Shown here: piece by piece, positions 15,556 through 24,100 of the stretch | How positions within the stretch are numbered: the stretch's first letter is position 1 | How the letters are laid out: every line of letters begins with the position of its first letter | Assembly: GCA_017509715.1 (NCBI GenBank) | Contig: JAFWOU010000035.1 | Coordinates: forward strand, 1-40,548 | DNA length: 40,548 nucleotides | Direction of reading: 5' to 3' | DNA from: Paludibacteraceae bacterium | Lineage (GTDB): Bacteria > Bacteroidota > Bacteroidia > Bacteroidales > Paludibacteraceae | The notes under the pieces: model-generated | Told to the model about the DNA's origin: nothing | What the model saw: only the letters and a program-made list of their open reading frames with translations | Databases searched by the model: none | Made by a program: the position numbers and the translations under genes

Positions 15556-16908
15556 ATGAAAATACGTACTATTATATTGACCGTGCTGGCGCTTGCGAGC
15601 GCCGGAATGGCGGCACAGGACAACGTGATCGACGAAGTGATATGGATCGTCGGCGACGAGGCTATACTGCGTAGCGAAGTGGAGGAAGAGCGCCTGCGCG
15701 CCGAGTATGAAGGACAGGAGCTGAAGGGCGACCCCTACTGCATCATTCCCGAGCAGATCGCTATCCAGAAACTGTTTCTCCACCAGGCCGAGTTGGACTC
15801 GATCACCGTCAACGAATCCACGGTGAGCCACCAGGTGGACATGCGTATCAACTACTATATCTCCCAGATTGGCTCCAAGGAGAAGATGGAGGAGTACTTC
15901 CGCAAGACGATGTCGGAGATACGCGAGGAGATGATGACGGCCGTGCGCAACCAGATGATCATCCAGCAAATGCAGAGCAAACTCACGGAGAACATCAAGC
16001 CCACGCCCGCCGAGATACGCCGCTTCTACAAAACCCTCCCGCTCGACTCGCTGCCCATGATGCCGGCGCAGGTGGAGGTGCAAATCATCAGCTTCGAACC
16101 TATCGTACCCATCGAGGAAATCGAGCGTATCAAGCAACAATTACGCGATTTCACCGAGCGTATCACGTCCGGCAAGTCGCAGTTCTCCATGCTGGCCCGC
16201 ATGTACTCCGAGGACACCGAGTCGGCCAAGCGAGGCGGCGAACTGGGCTTCGTAGGACGCGGCCAACTGGTGACCGAATTTGCGGAAGCCGCCTTTGCGC
16301 TGAACGACCCCAAGAAAGTGTCGCGCATCGTGCATACCGAGTACGGCTACCATATCATCCAGCTCATCGAGAAGCGCGGCGATCGCATCAACTGCCGCCA
16401 TATCCTGCTGCGTCCGCACGTGTCGGAGGACGACAAGACGCGTTCGCTGGCTACGCTCGACTCGCTCAAACAGGAGATCGACAGCGGCCGACTGGACTTC
16501 AACAAGGCCGTACTGCAGTACTCGCAGGACAAGAACACTGTGATGAACGCCGGCGTGATGATCAACCAGAACACGGGATCCAGCATGTTTGAGTACCAAG
16601 ACCTGCCGTCCGAAATCGCCAAGCAGGTATATCCGCTTAAGGAGGGCGAGATATCTGCACCCTTCGTCATGATGGACGAGACCAAGAACCGCGAGGTGTG
16701 CGCTATCGTACGCGTGAAGAAGAAAGTGGATATCCACCGTGCCAACCTGGAGGACGACTTCCAGATGATACGCTCGATGCTGGAGCAGAAACTCTCGCGA
16801 GAGTATATCCAACAGTGGATCGAACAGAAACAACAAGCCACCTACATACAGATCGACCCGAAATGGTCGGGCTGCGACTTCCAATACCCCGGATGGATTA
16901 AGAAGTGA
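15556..16908 (+). CDS. SurA-like periplasmic peptidyl-prolyl isomerase
   Basis: SurA-type proteins are periplasmic chaperones and prolyl isomerases that escort outer-membrane proteins. The chosen start at 15556 gives a clean signal peptide (MKIRTIILTVLALASAGMAA, cut near residue 20) and 450 residues; a GTG at 15535 and an ATG at 15541 are in frame but add residues upstream of it. An N-terminal SurA-like helical region (about 25-165) is followed by a parvulin/PpiC domain (about 172-270, with GGELGFVGRGQLVTEFAEAAF and H-T-E-Y-G-Y-H-I-I-Q) and a second, more degenerate parvulin domain (about 276-385, R-H-I-L-L at its start). First gene of a plus-strand cluster with envelope genes; it overlaps the next gene by 4 bases, which supports translational coupling. 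Confidence 0.92.
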   Translation: MKIRTIILTVLALASAGMAAQDNVIDEVIWIVGDEAILRSEVEEERLRAEYEGQELKGDPYCIIPEQIAIQKLFLHQAELDSITVNESTVSHQVDMRINYYISQIGSKEKMEEYFRKTMSEIREEMMTAVRNQMIIQQMQSKLTENIKPTPAEIRRFYKTLPLDSLPMMPAQVEVQIISFEPIVPIEEIERIKQQLRDFTERITSGKSQFSMLARMYSEDTESAKRGGELGFVGRGQLVTEFAEAAFALNDPKKVSRIVHTEYGYHIIQLIEKRGDRINCRHILLRPHVSEDDKTRSLATLDSLKQEIDSGRLDFNKAVLQYSQDKNTVMNAGVMINQNTGSSMFEYQDLPSEIAKQVYPLKEGEISAPFVMMDETKNREVCAIVRVKKKVDIHRANLEDDFQMIRSMLEQKLSREYIQQWIEQKQQATYIQIDPKWSGCDFQYPGWIKK

Positions 16909-18602
16909 GACGCATCGTACCGATCATATTGGTGCTCGTGATGGTGATAACAGCCGCATGGGGCGTGGCGCAGACTGCAAAGAAGCAGCCTGCTAAGTCC
17001 GTGGCCGCTGCCGACACCACGCGCAACCGCAATGACAAGCTCATCCGCCTCATCCATTCCGACAGCCTCAACTACAACGAGCAACTGACGCCGGGACTCA
17101 AGATCCTGCGTGGCAACGTGGTACTCCGCCATGAGGATGCCCTGCTCTACTGCGACTCCGCCTACTTCTACGAGCAGCAGAACACCATCGACGCCTACGG
17201 ACGCGTACGCATGTTGCAGAGCGACTCCGTGATGGCCTACGGCGAGACGCTCTACTACAACGGCAACACCCGTATTGCCCGGCTGCGCGGCAAGGTGCGA
17301 CTGATCCACAAATCCTACACCATGACCCAGATGGCGGCCGACAGCGTGGTCTACGACCGTACGCGCGGCGTAGCCTATTACGAACGCGGCGGCGTGATAC
17401 GCGACGAACTGAATACCCTGCGCAGCGTACGCGGCGAATACATGCCGGCACGCCACCAGTCGGTGTTCTACGACAATATCCACCTGCGGCACCCCAACTT
17501 CGTCCTGGAGGCTGACACGCTCTACTACAACACCAGCAGCCATATTGCCGAACTGCAAGGACCTACCAATATCGACTACCGGGACTCGACGCATATCTAC
17601 AGCACCGACGGATGGTACAACACCCAGACCGAGCAATCCATGCTGCTGCGCCGCTCGATAGTGACCCACCAGTCGGGTCAGACCATGACATCCGACACCA
17701 TTTTCTACGACAAGCGCAATAAGTTCGGACGCCTGTTCGGTCACATGCACATGACCGACTCGGCGCAACAGAAGACGCTCTACGGCAACTACGGCGAGAT
17801 GTGGGAGAAGGACAAACGCGGCTATGCCACACGCGAAGCGCTGCTGGTCGACTGGTCGGACAGCATATGGACCTATGTCCATGCCGACACGCTGCGCACC
17901 GAGGATATCCCCTACAGCCTGATGGTACTCACCACGCGGGACGACTCGCTACATACCGTCGACACCGGCTACGTAGATACCATCACCAACTGGATACGCG
18001 CCTACCGCCACGTACGTATCTACCGCAGCGATGCACAGGCGGTATGCGACTCGATGAGTTGGCAGGATCGCGACTCGGTGCTGCGCCTATATTACGACCC
18101 TATCTGCTGGCAGCAGGCCATGCAGGTCTCGGCCGACAGTGCGCAGATATACATACAGAACGGCACCGTAGATCATATATGCGGTCAGGGCAACGCGCTG
18201 GCTATCAAGCACGAAGTGCTGGACTACTACGACCAGTGCGCCGGCAAGGACATGACCGCCTACATCAAGGACGACACCATACGACGCATCGACGTCAACG
18301 CCAACGCACGTACCATCTTCTTCCCCAAGGAGGACGACGGCTCGTACCTGGGCATGAACGTGACGGAGTCAAATTTTATAAAAGTCTATTTCGTCAACCA
18401 GGAGCCCGACCATTCGGTCTTCACCCAGCAGTCGCAGTGTACGCTCTACCCGATGGATAAGATACCCGCTGGGCAGGACCGTCTGAGCGGCTTCTTCTGG
18501 GCAGATGCCGAACGCCCCAAACGACCCGGCGCCGTAATGCTGCACCCCAAACGCACCGAACGGCCTTCGGCCATCATTAGCGCCAGCGGTAAATCAGAAT
18601 AA
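16905..18602 (+). CDS. OstA-like (LptA/LptD-N-type) envelope protein
   Basis: OstA-like proteins form beta-jellyroll slides that carry or bind lipopolysaccharide between the membranes; the exact role of the Bacteroidetes version is inferred. It starts with GTG in a GTGA overlap with the stop of the SurA-like gene. A signal peptide (MRRIVPIILVLVMVITAAWGVAQ) is followed by repeated strands of the type L-x-G-N-V-x-L-R-H-E-D-A-L-L-Y-C-D-S-A and A-x-x-Y-G-x-V (about 45-330), typical of the OstA fold, then a longer Asp/Tyr-rich C-terminal region (about 330-565) with further Y-C/S-D-S-A-like repeats. The pairing with a SurA-like chaperone and an outer-membrane barrel gene fits outer-membrane biogenesis. 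The stop lies in the first units of a 9-base repeat array. Confidence 0.85.
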   Translation: MRRIVPIILVLVMVITAAWGVAQTAKKQPAKSVAAADTTRNRNDKLIRLIHSDSLNYNEQLTPGLKILRGNVVLRHEDALLYCDSAYFYEQQNTIDAYGRVRMLQSDSVMAYGETLYYNGNTRIARLRGKVRLIHKSYTMTQMAADSVVYDRTRGVAYYERGGVIRDELNTLRSVRGEYMPARHQSVFYDNIHLRHPNFVLEADTLYYNTSSHIAELQGPTNIDYRDSTHIYSTDGWYNTQTEQSMLLRRSIVTHQSGQTMTSDTIFYDKRNKFGRLFGHMHMTDSAQQKTLYGNYGEMWEKDKRGYATREALLVDWSDSIWTYVHADTLRTEDIPYSLMVLTTRDDSLHTVDTGYVDTITNWIRAYRHVRIYRSDAQAVCDSMSWQDRDSVLRLYYDPICWQQAMQVSADSAQIYIQNGTVDHICGQGNALAIKHEVLDYYDQCAGKDMTAYIKDDTIRRIDVNANARTIFFPKEDDGSYLGMNVTESNFIKVYFVNQEPDHSVFTQQSQCTLYPMDKIPAGQDRLSGFFWADAERPKRPGAVMLHPKRTERPSAIISASGKSE

Positions 18603-18636
18603 TCAGAATAATCGGAATACTCAGAATAATCAAAAT
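18592..18636. repeat. Tandem 9-base array, unit AATCAGAAT (x5)
   Basis: Five consecutive 9-base units: AATCAGAAT twice, then AATCGGAAT, ACTCAGAAT and AATCAAAAT. The first unit overlaps the stop region of the OstA-like gene, and the last ends two bases before the ATG of the barrel protein, so the array fills the whole intergenic gap and the position of the ribosome-binding site. Confidence 0.88.
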
Positions 18637-18638
18637 AT

Positions 18639-19379
18639 ATGAAACGCTATTTTAGTATGATTTGTCTGGCGCTATGTGCGCTGACAGTGATGGCGGCAGA
18701 AACGCCTAAGCAGGGATTTGGTGTGCATATCGGCTATGCACAGCCTACGATTCGTCTGAATTCGCCCAACACCGGCTATCCCAAGGACTCGCTCATGAAC
18801 GTCACCAAGCTCCACGGACTGAAAGTGGGACTCGTCTACGACGGTTCGATCTACAAGGGCTTCGGTACCTCGCTCGGTCTGAACTACACCTTTGCGACCA
18901 GCAAGACCGACTGGGCTAGCATGAGCACGTTCTCCACCTTTCCCCAGAGCCGCAGCCAGTATATGTACCACCAGTTGGAGCTGTTCGTCGACTGGCAGTA
19001 TAAGTTCGAGATCGCCAAGGAGACCTACCTCATGCTCTATTCGGGTCCGACGATCCAGTACGGACTGGTGCTGAAGCAGACCGACCAGCAGCGATTGGAC
19101 AACACCAGCGGTACGCTGAGCAAGGAGGAGGAGATCAACCGCTACGGCAAGGAGCATACCAATAGTGACCTGCGTCAGCTGAACGTGACCTGGGGCGTAG
19201 GTGCAGGATTCCAGTACAAGCGTTACTTCCTGCGCGGCGGATACGACTTCGGACTGATCAATCCGTATAAGAACCAGCAGTTTGTGAACACCGTGACCGG
19301 TGCGACCATCGACCGCAACACCCGCGGACGATTCGACCAGTGGGAGATCAAGATTGGTATGTACCTTTGGTATAATTAA
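18639..19379 (+). CDS. Outer-membrane beta-barrel protein
   Basis: This 246-residue protein has a signal peptide (MKRYFSMICLALCALTVMAAE, cut near residue 20) followed by alternating amphipathic strands such as GFGVHIGYAQP, LKVGLVYDGSIYKGFGTSLGLNY, YLMLYSGPTIQYGLVL, WGVGAGFQYKRYFLRGGYDFGL and a C-terminal strand WEIKIGMYLWYN ending in an aromatic residue plus Asn. This matches the small porin-like/OmpW-like outer-membrane barrel families common in Bacteroidetes (about 8-10 strands). No enzymatic motif is visible. It probably depends on the SurA-like chaperone encoded two genes upstream, which is an inference from context. Its ATG has a 9-base repeat array instead of a Shine-Dalgarno sequence just before it. 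Confidence 0.82.
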   Translation: MKRYFSMICLALCALTVMAAETPKQGFGVHIGYAQPTIRLNSPNTGYPKDSLMNVTKLHGLKVGLVYDGSIYKGFGTSLGLNYTFATSKTDWASMSTFSTFPQSRSQYMYHQLELFVDWQYKFEIAKETYLMLYSGPTIQYGLVLKQTDQQRLDNTSGTLSKEEEINRYGKEHTNSDLRQLNVTWGVGAGFQYKRYFLRGGYDFGLINPYKNQQFVNTVTGATIDRNTRGRFDQWEIKIGMYLWYN

Positions 19380-19383
19380 AGGA

Positions 19384-19439
19384 GGCCATCAGCCGTCAGC
19401 CATCGGCCATCTGAATGCTGAAAGCTGAATGCTGAAAGC
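19384..19439. repeat. Tandem heptamer array with inverted halves before dnaG (x8)
   Basis: Eight 7-base units fill the gap between the barrel gene and dnaG. The first four are in the orientation GGCCATC / AGCCGTC / AGCCATC, the last four read TGAATGC / TGAAAGC, the opposite orientation of the same GCTGAnn family. The array therefore inverts at 19411/19412 and could fold partly on itself. It ends 13 bases before the dnaG ATG. Confidence 0.87.
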
Positions 19440-19452
19440 CAAAAATTGGTAA

Positions 19453-21489
19453 ATGATTCCGAGAGAAACCATAGATAGGATCTACGAGGCGGCCAAGATA
19501 GAGGATATCGTGGGCGACTACGTCAAGCTCCACAAACGTGGCGCTAACCTGATCGGACTCTGTCCGTTCCACAACGAGAAGACAGGTTCGTTCACGGTCA
19601 GTCCGTCGAAGGGTATCTACAAGTGCTTCGGTTGCGGCGCGAGCGGTCATGCCGTCAAGTTTGTGCAGGAGATCGAGCAATGCAGTTACGCCGACGCCCT
19701 CAAGCAGGTAGCCAAGCGCTATCATATCGAGGTGGAGGAACGCCAACTGACGCCCGAGGAGCAGCAGCGGCAGGACAACCGCGAATCGATGTTTGCGGTC
19801 AATGAGTTTGCCAACACATGGTTTCAGCAGCAGCTATGGGACACCGAGGAAGGCCGAGCCGTAGGTCTGGGCTACTTCCATGAGCGTGGCCTAACGGACG
19901 ACATCATTCGTAAGTATCAGTTGGGCTACTCGCCCGAGAAAGGTAGTCCGCTGGCCAAGGCCCTAAAGAAACAGGGCTTCCGCGACGAGTATATCCTCAA
20001 CGACGTAGACACCAAGGTCGGCACCGGTATATGCGGCCGCGGACAACAGGACGACCGACTCTACGACCGCTTCCGCGACCGCGTCATCTTCCCCATCCAC
20101 TCCGTGAGCGGCAAGATAGTAGGCTTTGCCGGACGAATCCTGAAGAAGAAAGACAACGTCGGCAAGTACGTCAACTCGCCCGACTCGATCATCTACAGCA
20201 AGACACGCGAACTCTACGGCATCTATATCGCCAAGCAGGCTATCTCGCGGGCCGACCTATGCTACCTGGTAGAGGGGCAAATGGATGTCATCTCGATGCA
20301 CCAGGCCGGCATAGAGAACGTAGTGGCCAGCGGCGGTACGGCGCTCACCAAGCAGCAGATCCTGCTCATCAAGCGCTTCACGAGTAATATCACGGTGCTC
20401 TACGACGGCGATGCCGCCGGCATCCATGCCGCGCTACGCGGTATAGACATGTTCCTGAGCGAGGGCTTCAACGTCAAGGTGCTGCTCCTGCCCGACGGCG
20501 AAGATCCCGACAGTTTTGCCCGCAGCCACAATGCCAGCGATTTCATCGAGTATATCCGCAAGAATCAGACCGACTTTATCCGCTTCAAGATCAACCTGCT
20601 GCGCACCGAGATGGGCGACGACCCGCAGAAACGTGCCGCACTGATCAAGGATATCACCCTCTCTATCGCCCAGATACCCGACCGCATCACGCGCCAGGTA
20701 TATATCAGCGATGCGGCCGAACGCATGCAGATAGGCGAGAAACTGCTGCTGGGTGAGGTGCTCAAGCAGCGCCGTGCGCTATACGGACAGAACGAGAAGA
20801 AACCCTATTCCCCGGACACGCCCGCACCCGCGGAAACGGCCGAACCAGCGACTGAACCGACACCGATACCGACGGTACAACCTACGCCCGTCGTCCTGCC
20901 GCAGTCGAAATTCCAGAAAGCGCTGGAGACTACCTATCGCAACCTCCTGCAGGTCATCATCCGCTATGGCGAACGACCGCTCTACACCCTGAGCGACGGT
21001 AGCACGATCAGCGTGGGCGACTATATTCTGGAGCAACTCCGAGCCGACCAAATACAGGCTCCGACACCGCTTTATCACCGTATTATAGAAGAGTTTGCAG
21101 CGCATCAAAATGATGAGGGCTTTCAATCATCCGAGTTCTTTAAGTTCCATACCGATCCCGAGGTGAGCGCACTGGCCATCGACCTGATCGCCGACAAGTA
21201 CCAACTGAGCAGTATGTTCAGCAAGCAGAGCATCTCGGAGAACGTCACCCAGACCGTAAAGGTCAACACCGAGGAAGAACAACTGCCTACCCTCATCCCG
21301 CGTATGCTACTCGAGCTGAAATACACCATCCTGGAGCAACGTATCGACGAGATGGAACGGGCGCTACGAGAGGCTGAACGGAGCGGTAACTGGGAGATGC
21401 AACGTATCCTGCTGGCCGACCAACCCAAACTGCTGGAGATACGCAACCAGATATGCCGCCAACTGGGCAACCGCGTCATAACTACTTAA
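19453..21489 (+). CDS. dnaG: DNA primase DnaG
   Basis: DnaG makes the RNA primers for chromosome replication at the fork. The 678-residue product has the N-terminal CHC2 zinc-binding domain (Cys37, His40, Cys58, Cys61), the catalytic core with the TOPRIM motifs (Glu274 in YLVEGQMD; DGDAAG about 318-323) and a C-terminal helicase-binding-like region. The core and C-terminal region are joined by a Pro/Thr/Glu/Ala-rich linker at about residues 452-480, which is low-complexity but without a clear tandem period. The ATG at 19453 gives the usual N-terminus (MIPRETIDRI). It lies in a plus-strand cluster after the envelope genes; a heptamer array replaces the normal leader. Confidence 0.97.
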   Translation: MIPRETIDRIYEAAKIEDIVGDYVKLHKRGANLIGLCPFHNEKTGSFTVSPSKGIYKCFGCGASGHAVKFVQEIEQCSYADALKQVAKRYHIEVEERQLTPEEQQRQDNRESMFAVNEFANTWFQQQLWDTEEGRAVGLGYFHERGLTDDIIRKYQLGYSPEKGSPLAKALKKQGFRDEYILNDVDTKVGTGICGRGQQDDRLYDRFRDRVIFPIHSVSGKIVGFAGRILKKKDNVGKYVNSPDSIIYSKTRELYGIYIAKQAISRADLCYLVEGQMDVISMHQAGIENVVASGGTALTKQQILLIKRFTSNITVLYDGDAAGIHAALRGIDMFLSEGFNVKVLLLPDGEDPDSFARSHNASDFIEYIRKNQTDFIRFKINLLRTEMGDDPQKRAALIKDITLSIAQIPDRITRQVYISDAAERMQIGEKLLLGEVLKQRRALYGQNEKKPYSPDTPAPAETAEPATEPTPIPTVQPTPVVLPQSKFQKALETTYRNLLQVIIRYGERPLYTLSDGSTISVGDYILEQLRADQIQAPTPLYHRIIEEFAAHQNDEGFQSSEFFKFHTDPEVSALAIDLIADKYQLSSMFSKQSISENVTQTVKVNTEEEQLPTLIPRMLLELKYTILEQRIDEMERALREAERSGNWEMQRILLADQPKLLEIRNQICRQLGNRVITT

Positions 21490-21504
21490 TACGCACTTAC
21501 TACC

Positions 21505-22272
21505 ATGCTTTTCTCCGAAATAGCTTACGGTCCTATCCATTCACGCCGCCTGGGCGTGAGTCTGGGCATGGAACTCATGCCGCTCAATCATAAACTCTGT
21601 ACGTTCAACTGCGTCTACTGTGAGTGCGGTTGGAACAGTCCGGTCGTGCACCCCGAGTTACCTACGCGCGAGCAAGTACGCCTGGCCCTGGAGCAGAAAC
21701 TCCTGGCCCTGCAGGCTGAAGGCACCCGGCTGGATGTCATCACGTTCTCCGGCAACGGCGAACCCACCCTGCATCCCGATTTTGCCGGTATCATCGATGA
21801 TACGCTGGCCCTGCGCGACCGCTATCAGCCCCAGGCAAAGGTGAGCGTACTGAGCAACTCCACCCAACTGGGCCGGCCGGATGTAGTCAGCGCCCTGCGT
21901 CGCTGCGACAACCGTATCCTAAAGCTGGATGCCGGCACCGACGAGATGATGCGCCGCATCGATATGCCCGTCAACGAGCGGTTGGATGTCCGGCAGATAG
22001 AGCAGTGGCTTATGCAGTTTGACGGGGACTTTACGTTGCAGACCTGCTTCCTCAGAGGCGAACATGCCGGGCTGCGTATCGACAACACCACGCCGGAGGA
22101 ACTCCAAGCCTGGTACGGCAGCGTTGACCGACTGCATCCACGCCAGATCATGATCTACGTCATCGATCGCAAGACGCCCGAGGAGCACCTCGAGAAAATA
22201 CCGCGCGAGGAGATGCTTCGTATCGCCCAACCGCTGCAGGAGCAAGGATACGACGTCATTATATCATGCTAA
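21505..22272 (+). CDS. Radical SAM protein (COG0731-like)
   Basis: Radical SAM enzymes use a [4Fe-4S] cluster and S-adenosylmethionine to make a radical for diverse reactions. The cluster motif C-x3-C-x2-C is at Cys32, Cys36 and Cys39 (LCTFNCVYC), with a further Cys41. The SAM-binding-like block FSGNGEPTLHPDF is at about 79-91, and VSVLSNSTQL follows. At 255 residues it has the compact TIM-barrel size without an extra C-terminal Fe-S domain. The opening SEIAYGPIHSRRLGVSLG is typical of the COG0731-type group. The substrate cannot be told from sequence. It lies 15 bases after dnaG and overlaps the glycosyltransferase by 7 bases, so the last two are likely translationally coupled. Confidence 0.88.
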   Translation: MLFSEIAYGPIHSRRLGVSLGMELMPLNHKLCTFNCVYCECGWNSPVVHPELPTREQVRLALEQKLLALQAEGTRLDVITFSGNGEPTLHPDFAGIIDDTLALRDRYQPQAKVSVLSNSTQLGRPDVVSALRRCDNRILKLDAGTDEMMRRIDMPVNERLDVRQIEQWLMQFDGDFTLQTCFLRGEHAGLRIDNTTPEELQAWYGSVDRLHPRQIMIYVIDRKTPEEHLEKIPREEMLRIAQPLQEQGYDVIISC

Positions 22273-23249
22273 TCTTAGTAGCACCACTCAACTGGGGACT
22301 TGGGCATGCCACCCGTTGCGTCCCGCTGATCCGTCGCCTGCTGGGCGAGGGACATGAGGTGGTGCTGGGTGGCGACGGCGACAGCCTGACGGTCCTGCGC
22401 CGCCATTTTCCCGACTTACGGTTCATCCCCTTATCCCCACTCCGTCTGCGCTATAGCCGCAGCCGCTCCCAGGTAGGCGCTATGCTGCGCGCCCTGCCTC
22501 GGATCCTATGGAGCAGCGTTGAGGACCATATAATGTTGCGTACCTACATGCAGCAGTACCCCTTCGACCTCGTCATCTCCGACAACCGCTTCGGACTCTA
22601 TACCCACCGCACCAAATGCGTCTATCTCACCCACCAGCTCTATATCCGTCTGCCTCGTGGCTTGCGTTGGTTGGAACCCCTCGCCCGCGCGCTGCATGCG
22701 CGTATATATAATAGGTATAGCGAGGTATGGGTGCCCGATTACGAAGATCCGCAGCAGAGTCTCTCCCGCGACCTGAGTCACCGTCACCGCCCCGGAGTAC
22801 AAAATGACAAGCTGCGTTATATCGGTCCGTTGAGCCGCTTTGAGGGCATGACGGAGGAGGACACGCGTTACCGCGCCGACGTAGTAGCCGTACTGAGCGG
22901 CCTGGAACCGCAGCGCACCATGCTGGAGCAGCAGATCAAGCAGCGCTATCAGAACGGCGAACAAGAGGTGCTGATCGTCCAGGGACTGGTAGGTCGTCCC
23001 CGCACCACCCTACGGCGCGGCCGCATCACCATCGTACCGCAACTGACGGACAAAGAAATGCGCGGAGCCTTGCTCCACGCACATCATATCATTGCCCGTT
23101 CGGGCTATTCTACCATCATGGATCTGCACACGCTGGGCGTGCTGGATCGTGCGGAACTGATTCCTACCCCCGGGCAGAGCGAGCAGCAGTATCTCGCTCA
23201 CGCCATTGGCGAGGCGACATGCCCGTGCCGCGACGGAAGAAACGCGTGA
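22266..23249 (+). CDS. Glycosyltransferase, MurG/UGT-like (GT-B fold)
   Basis: The N-terminal glycine-rich block APLNWGLGHATRC (residues 6-18) is typical of MurG/UGT-type GT-B enzymes, followed by a Rossmann-like half (DLVISDNRFGLY, VYLTHQLYI). The C-terminal half has L-S-G-L-E-P-Q-R-x-x-x-E, VLIVQGLVG and the donor-site-like block ARSGYSTIMDLHTLG with PTPGQSEQQYL near the end. 327 residues. Donor and acceptor are not known; envelope glycan synthesis is a guess from neighbours. It overlaps the radical SAM gene by 7 bases upstream. The last 29 codons overlap the convergent AraC-type gene, so the tail after about residue 313 (GEATCPCRDGRNA) is probably not part of the conserved fold. Confidence 0.86.
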   Translation: MLILVAPLNWGLGHATRCVPLIRRLLGEGHEVVLGGDGDSLTVLRRHFPDLRFIPLSPLRLRYSRSRSQVGAMLRALPRILWSSVEDHIMLRTYMQQYPFDLVISDNRFGLYTHRTKCVYLTHQLYIRLPRGLRWLEPLARALHARIYNRYSEVWVPDYEDPQQSLSRDLSHRHRPGVQNDKLRYIGPLSRFEGMTEEDTRYRADVVAVLSGLEPQRTMLEQQIKQRYQNGEQEVLIVQGLVGRPRTTLRRGRITIVPQLTDKEMRGALLHAHHIIARSGYSTIMDLHTLGVLDRAELIPTPGQSEQQYLAHAIGEATCPCRDGRNA

Positions 23250-24060
23250 ACGAGGCCTGTTCGTCAAAGCCAAGCGACTGACTGATCTCCTGGATATTCA
23301 TATCCCAACGCGTGTCGAGCAACTGCTTGGCACGGATGAGAAGCCACTCCTGAATCCAATCGGAAGCCGTCTTGCCGATGATGCGCATGATCTGCGACGA
23401 GAAGTACTTGGGCGTCAGGTGAAGCTGCTCGGCATACCACGTCATGGTCTTATGCTCGCGGTAGTTCTTAGTCAGCAGTTCGCAGAAGGAGCTGAACAGG
23501 ATCTCATTCTTATTGAGCGATACCGACGAGGCTTCGTCTTTGTCCAGATACATCGACATAGTCTCGAAGAAGACATCGAACATATAGGTGAGCAGTTCGT
23601 GACGATGCGGCAGCTTAGCCTCATCTGCACGGCTGATCATCTCGATCACATCCACGATCTTGATGAGGCTCTGGGTCTGCTCGGCCGTCAGGGAATACTG
23701 CGGGTTGGTATGGAACTTGATATAGTCGTGCGACAGGGTACGGCGGCGCATCTCCTCGTAGAAAGCCGGCGACATGACCATGAGGATGGCGCTATAGTCC
23801 CGGCTCACATCGATAGGCACCACCATATGGTTGGGGCAGACTACCGCCACGTTCCATGGGTTAAAGACGAAGGTCTGCATATCATACAAGAGGCTCACCT
23901 GGCCACTCAGACTGATAATAACGACCATGTTCTGCGAGATAAAATCGCCTCGCTCTACGGGCATGCGGCTCACGTCGCGCAGCACGACCAACTCATGCTG
24001 ATCGATATCGGTGACTACCTGCTCCCATTCATACATTTTAGACAGTGAGGTTTCAAACAT
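23164..24060 (-). CDS. AraC-family transcriptional regulator
   Basis: The C-terminal roughly 100 residues carry two helix-turn-helix units of the AraC/XylS type (MTWYAEQLHLTPKYFSSQ and M-N-I-Q-E-I-S-Q-S-L-G-F, then ASFTRFFRRGTGMSPRQWR), which bind DNA. The N-terminal part (about 1-185) is a cupin-like sensing region without recognised ligand residues. The open frame begins at a TTG at 24075; the ATG at 24060 (MFETSLSKMYEW) is preferred, giving 298 residues. It lies 40 bases downstream of the Nfn-type gene on the same strand and is probably co-transcribed with it. Its last codons overlap the glycosyltransferase gene convergently by 86 bases. Target genes are unknown. Confidence 0.9.
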   Translation of the reverse strand: MFETSLSKMYEWEQVVTDIDQHELVVLRDVSRMPVERGDFISQNMVVIISLSGQVSLLYDMQTFVFNPWNVAVVCPNHMVVPIDVSRDYSAILMVMSPAFYEEMRRRTLSHDYIKFHTNPQYSLTAEQTQSLIKIVDVIEMISRADEAKLPHRHELLTYMFDVFFETMSMYLDKDEASSVSLNKNEILFSSFCELLTKNYREHKTMTWYAEQLHLTPKYFSSQIMRIIGKTASDWIQEWLLIRAKQLLDTRWDMNIQEISQSLGFDEQASFTRFFRRGTGMSPRQWRERDTAARSARG

Positions 24061-24100
24061 AAGGAATTTTTTCAAGTGTTATTATGGTATTATTTTACTA

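Noticed and set aside
20808..20900. Repeat array in the dnaG linker
   Set aside because: The stretch is Pro/Thr/Glu-rich, but I found no consistent unit length, so it is treated as an ordinary low-complexity linker.
24061..24075. TTG start extending the AraC protein by five residues
   Set aside because: The ATG at 24060 is a better start, and the extra residues have no family support.
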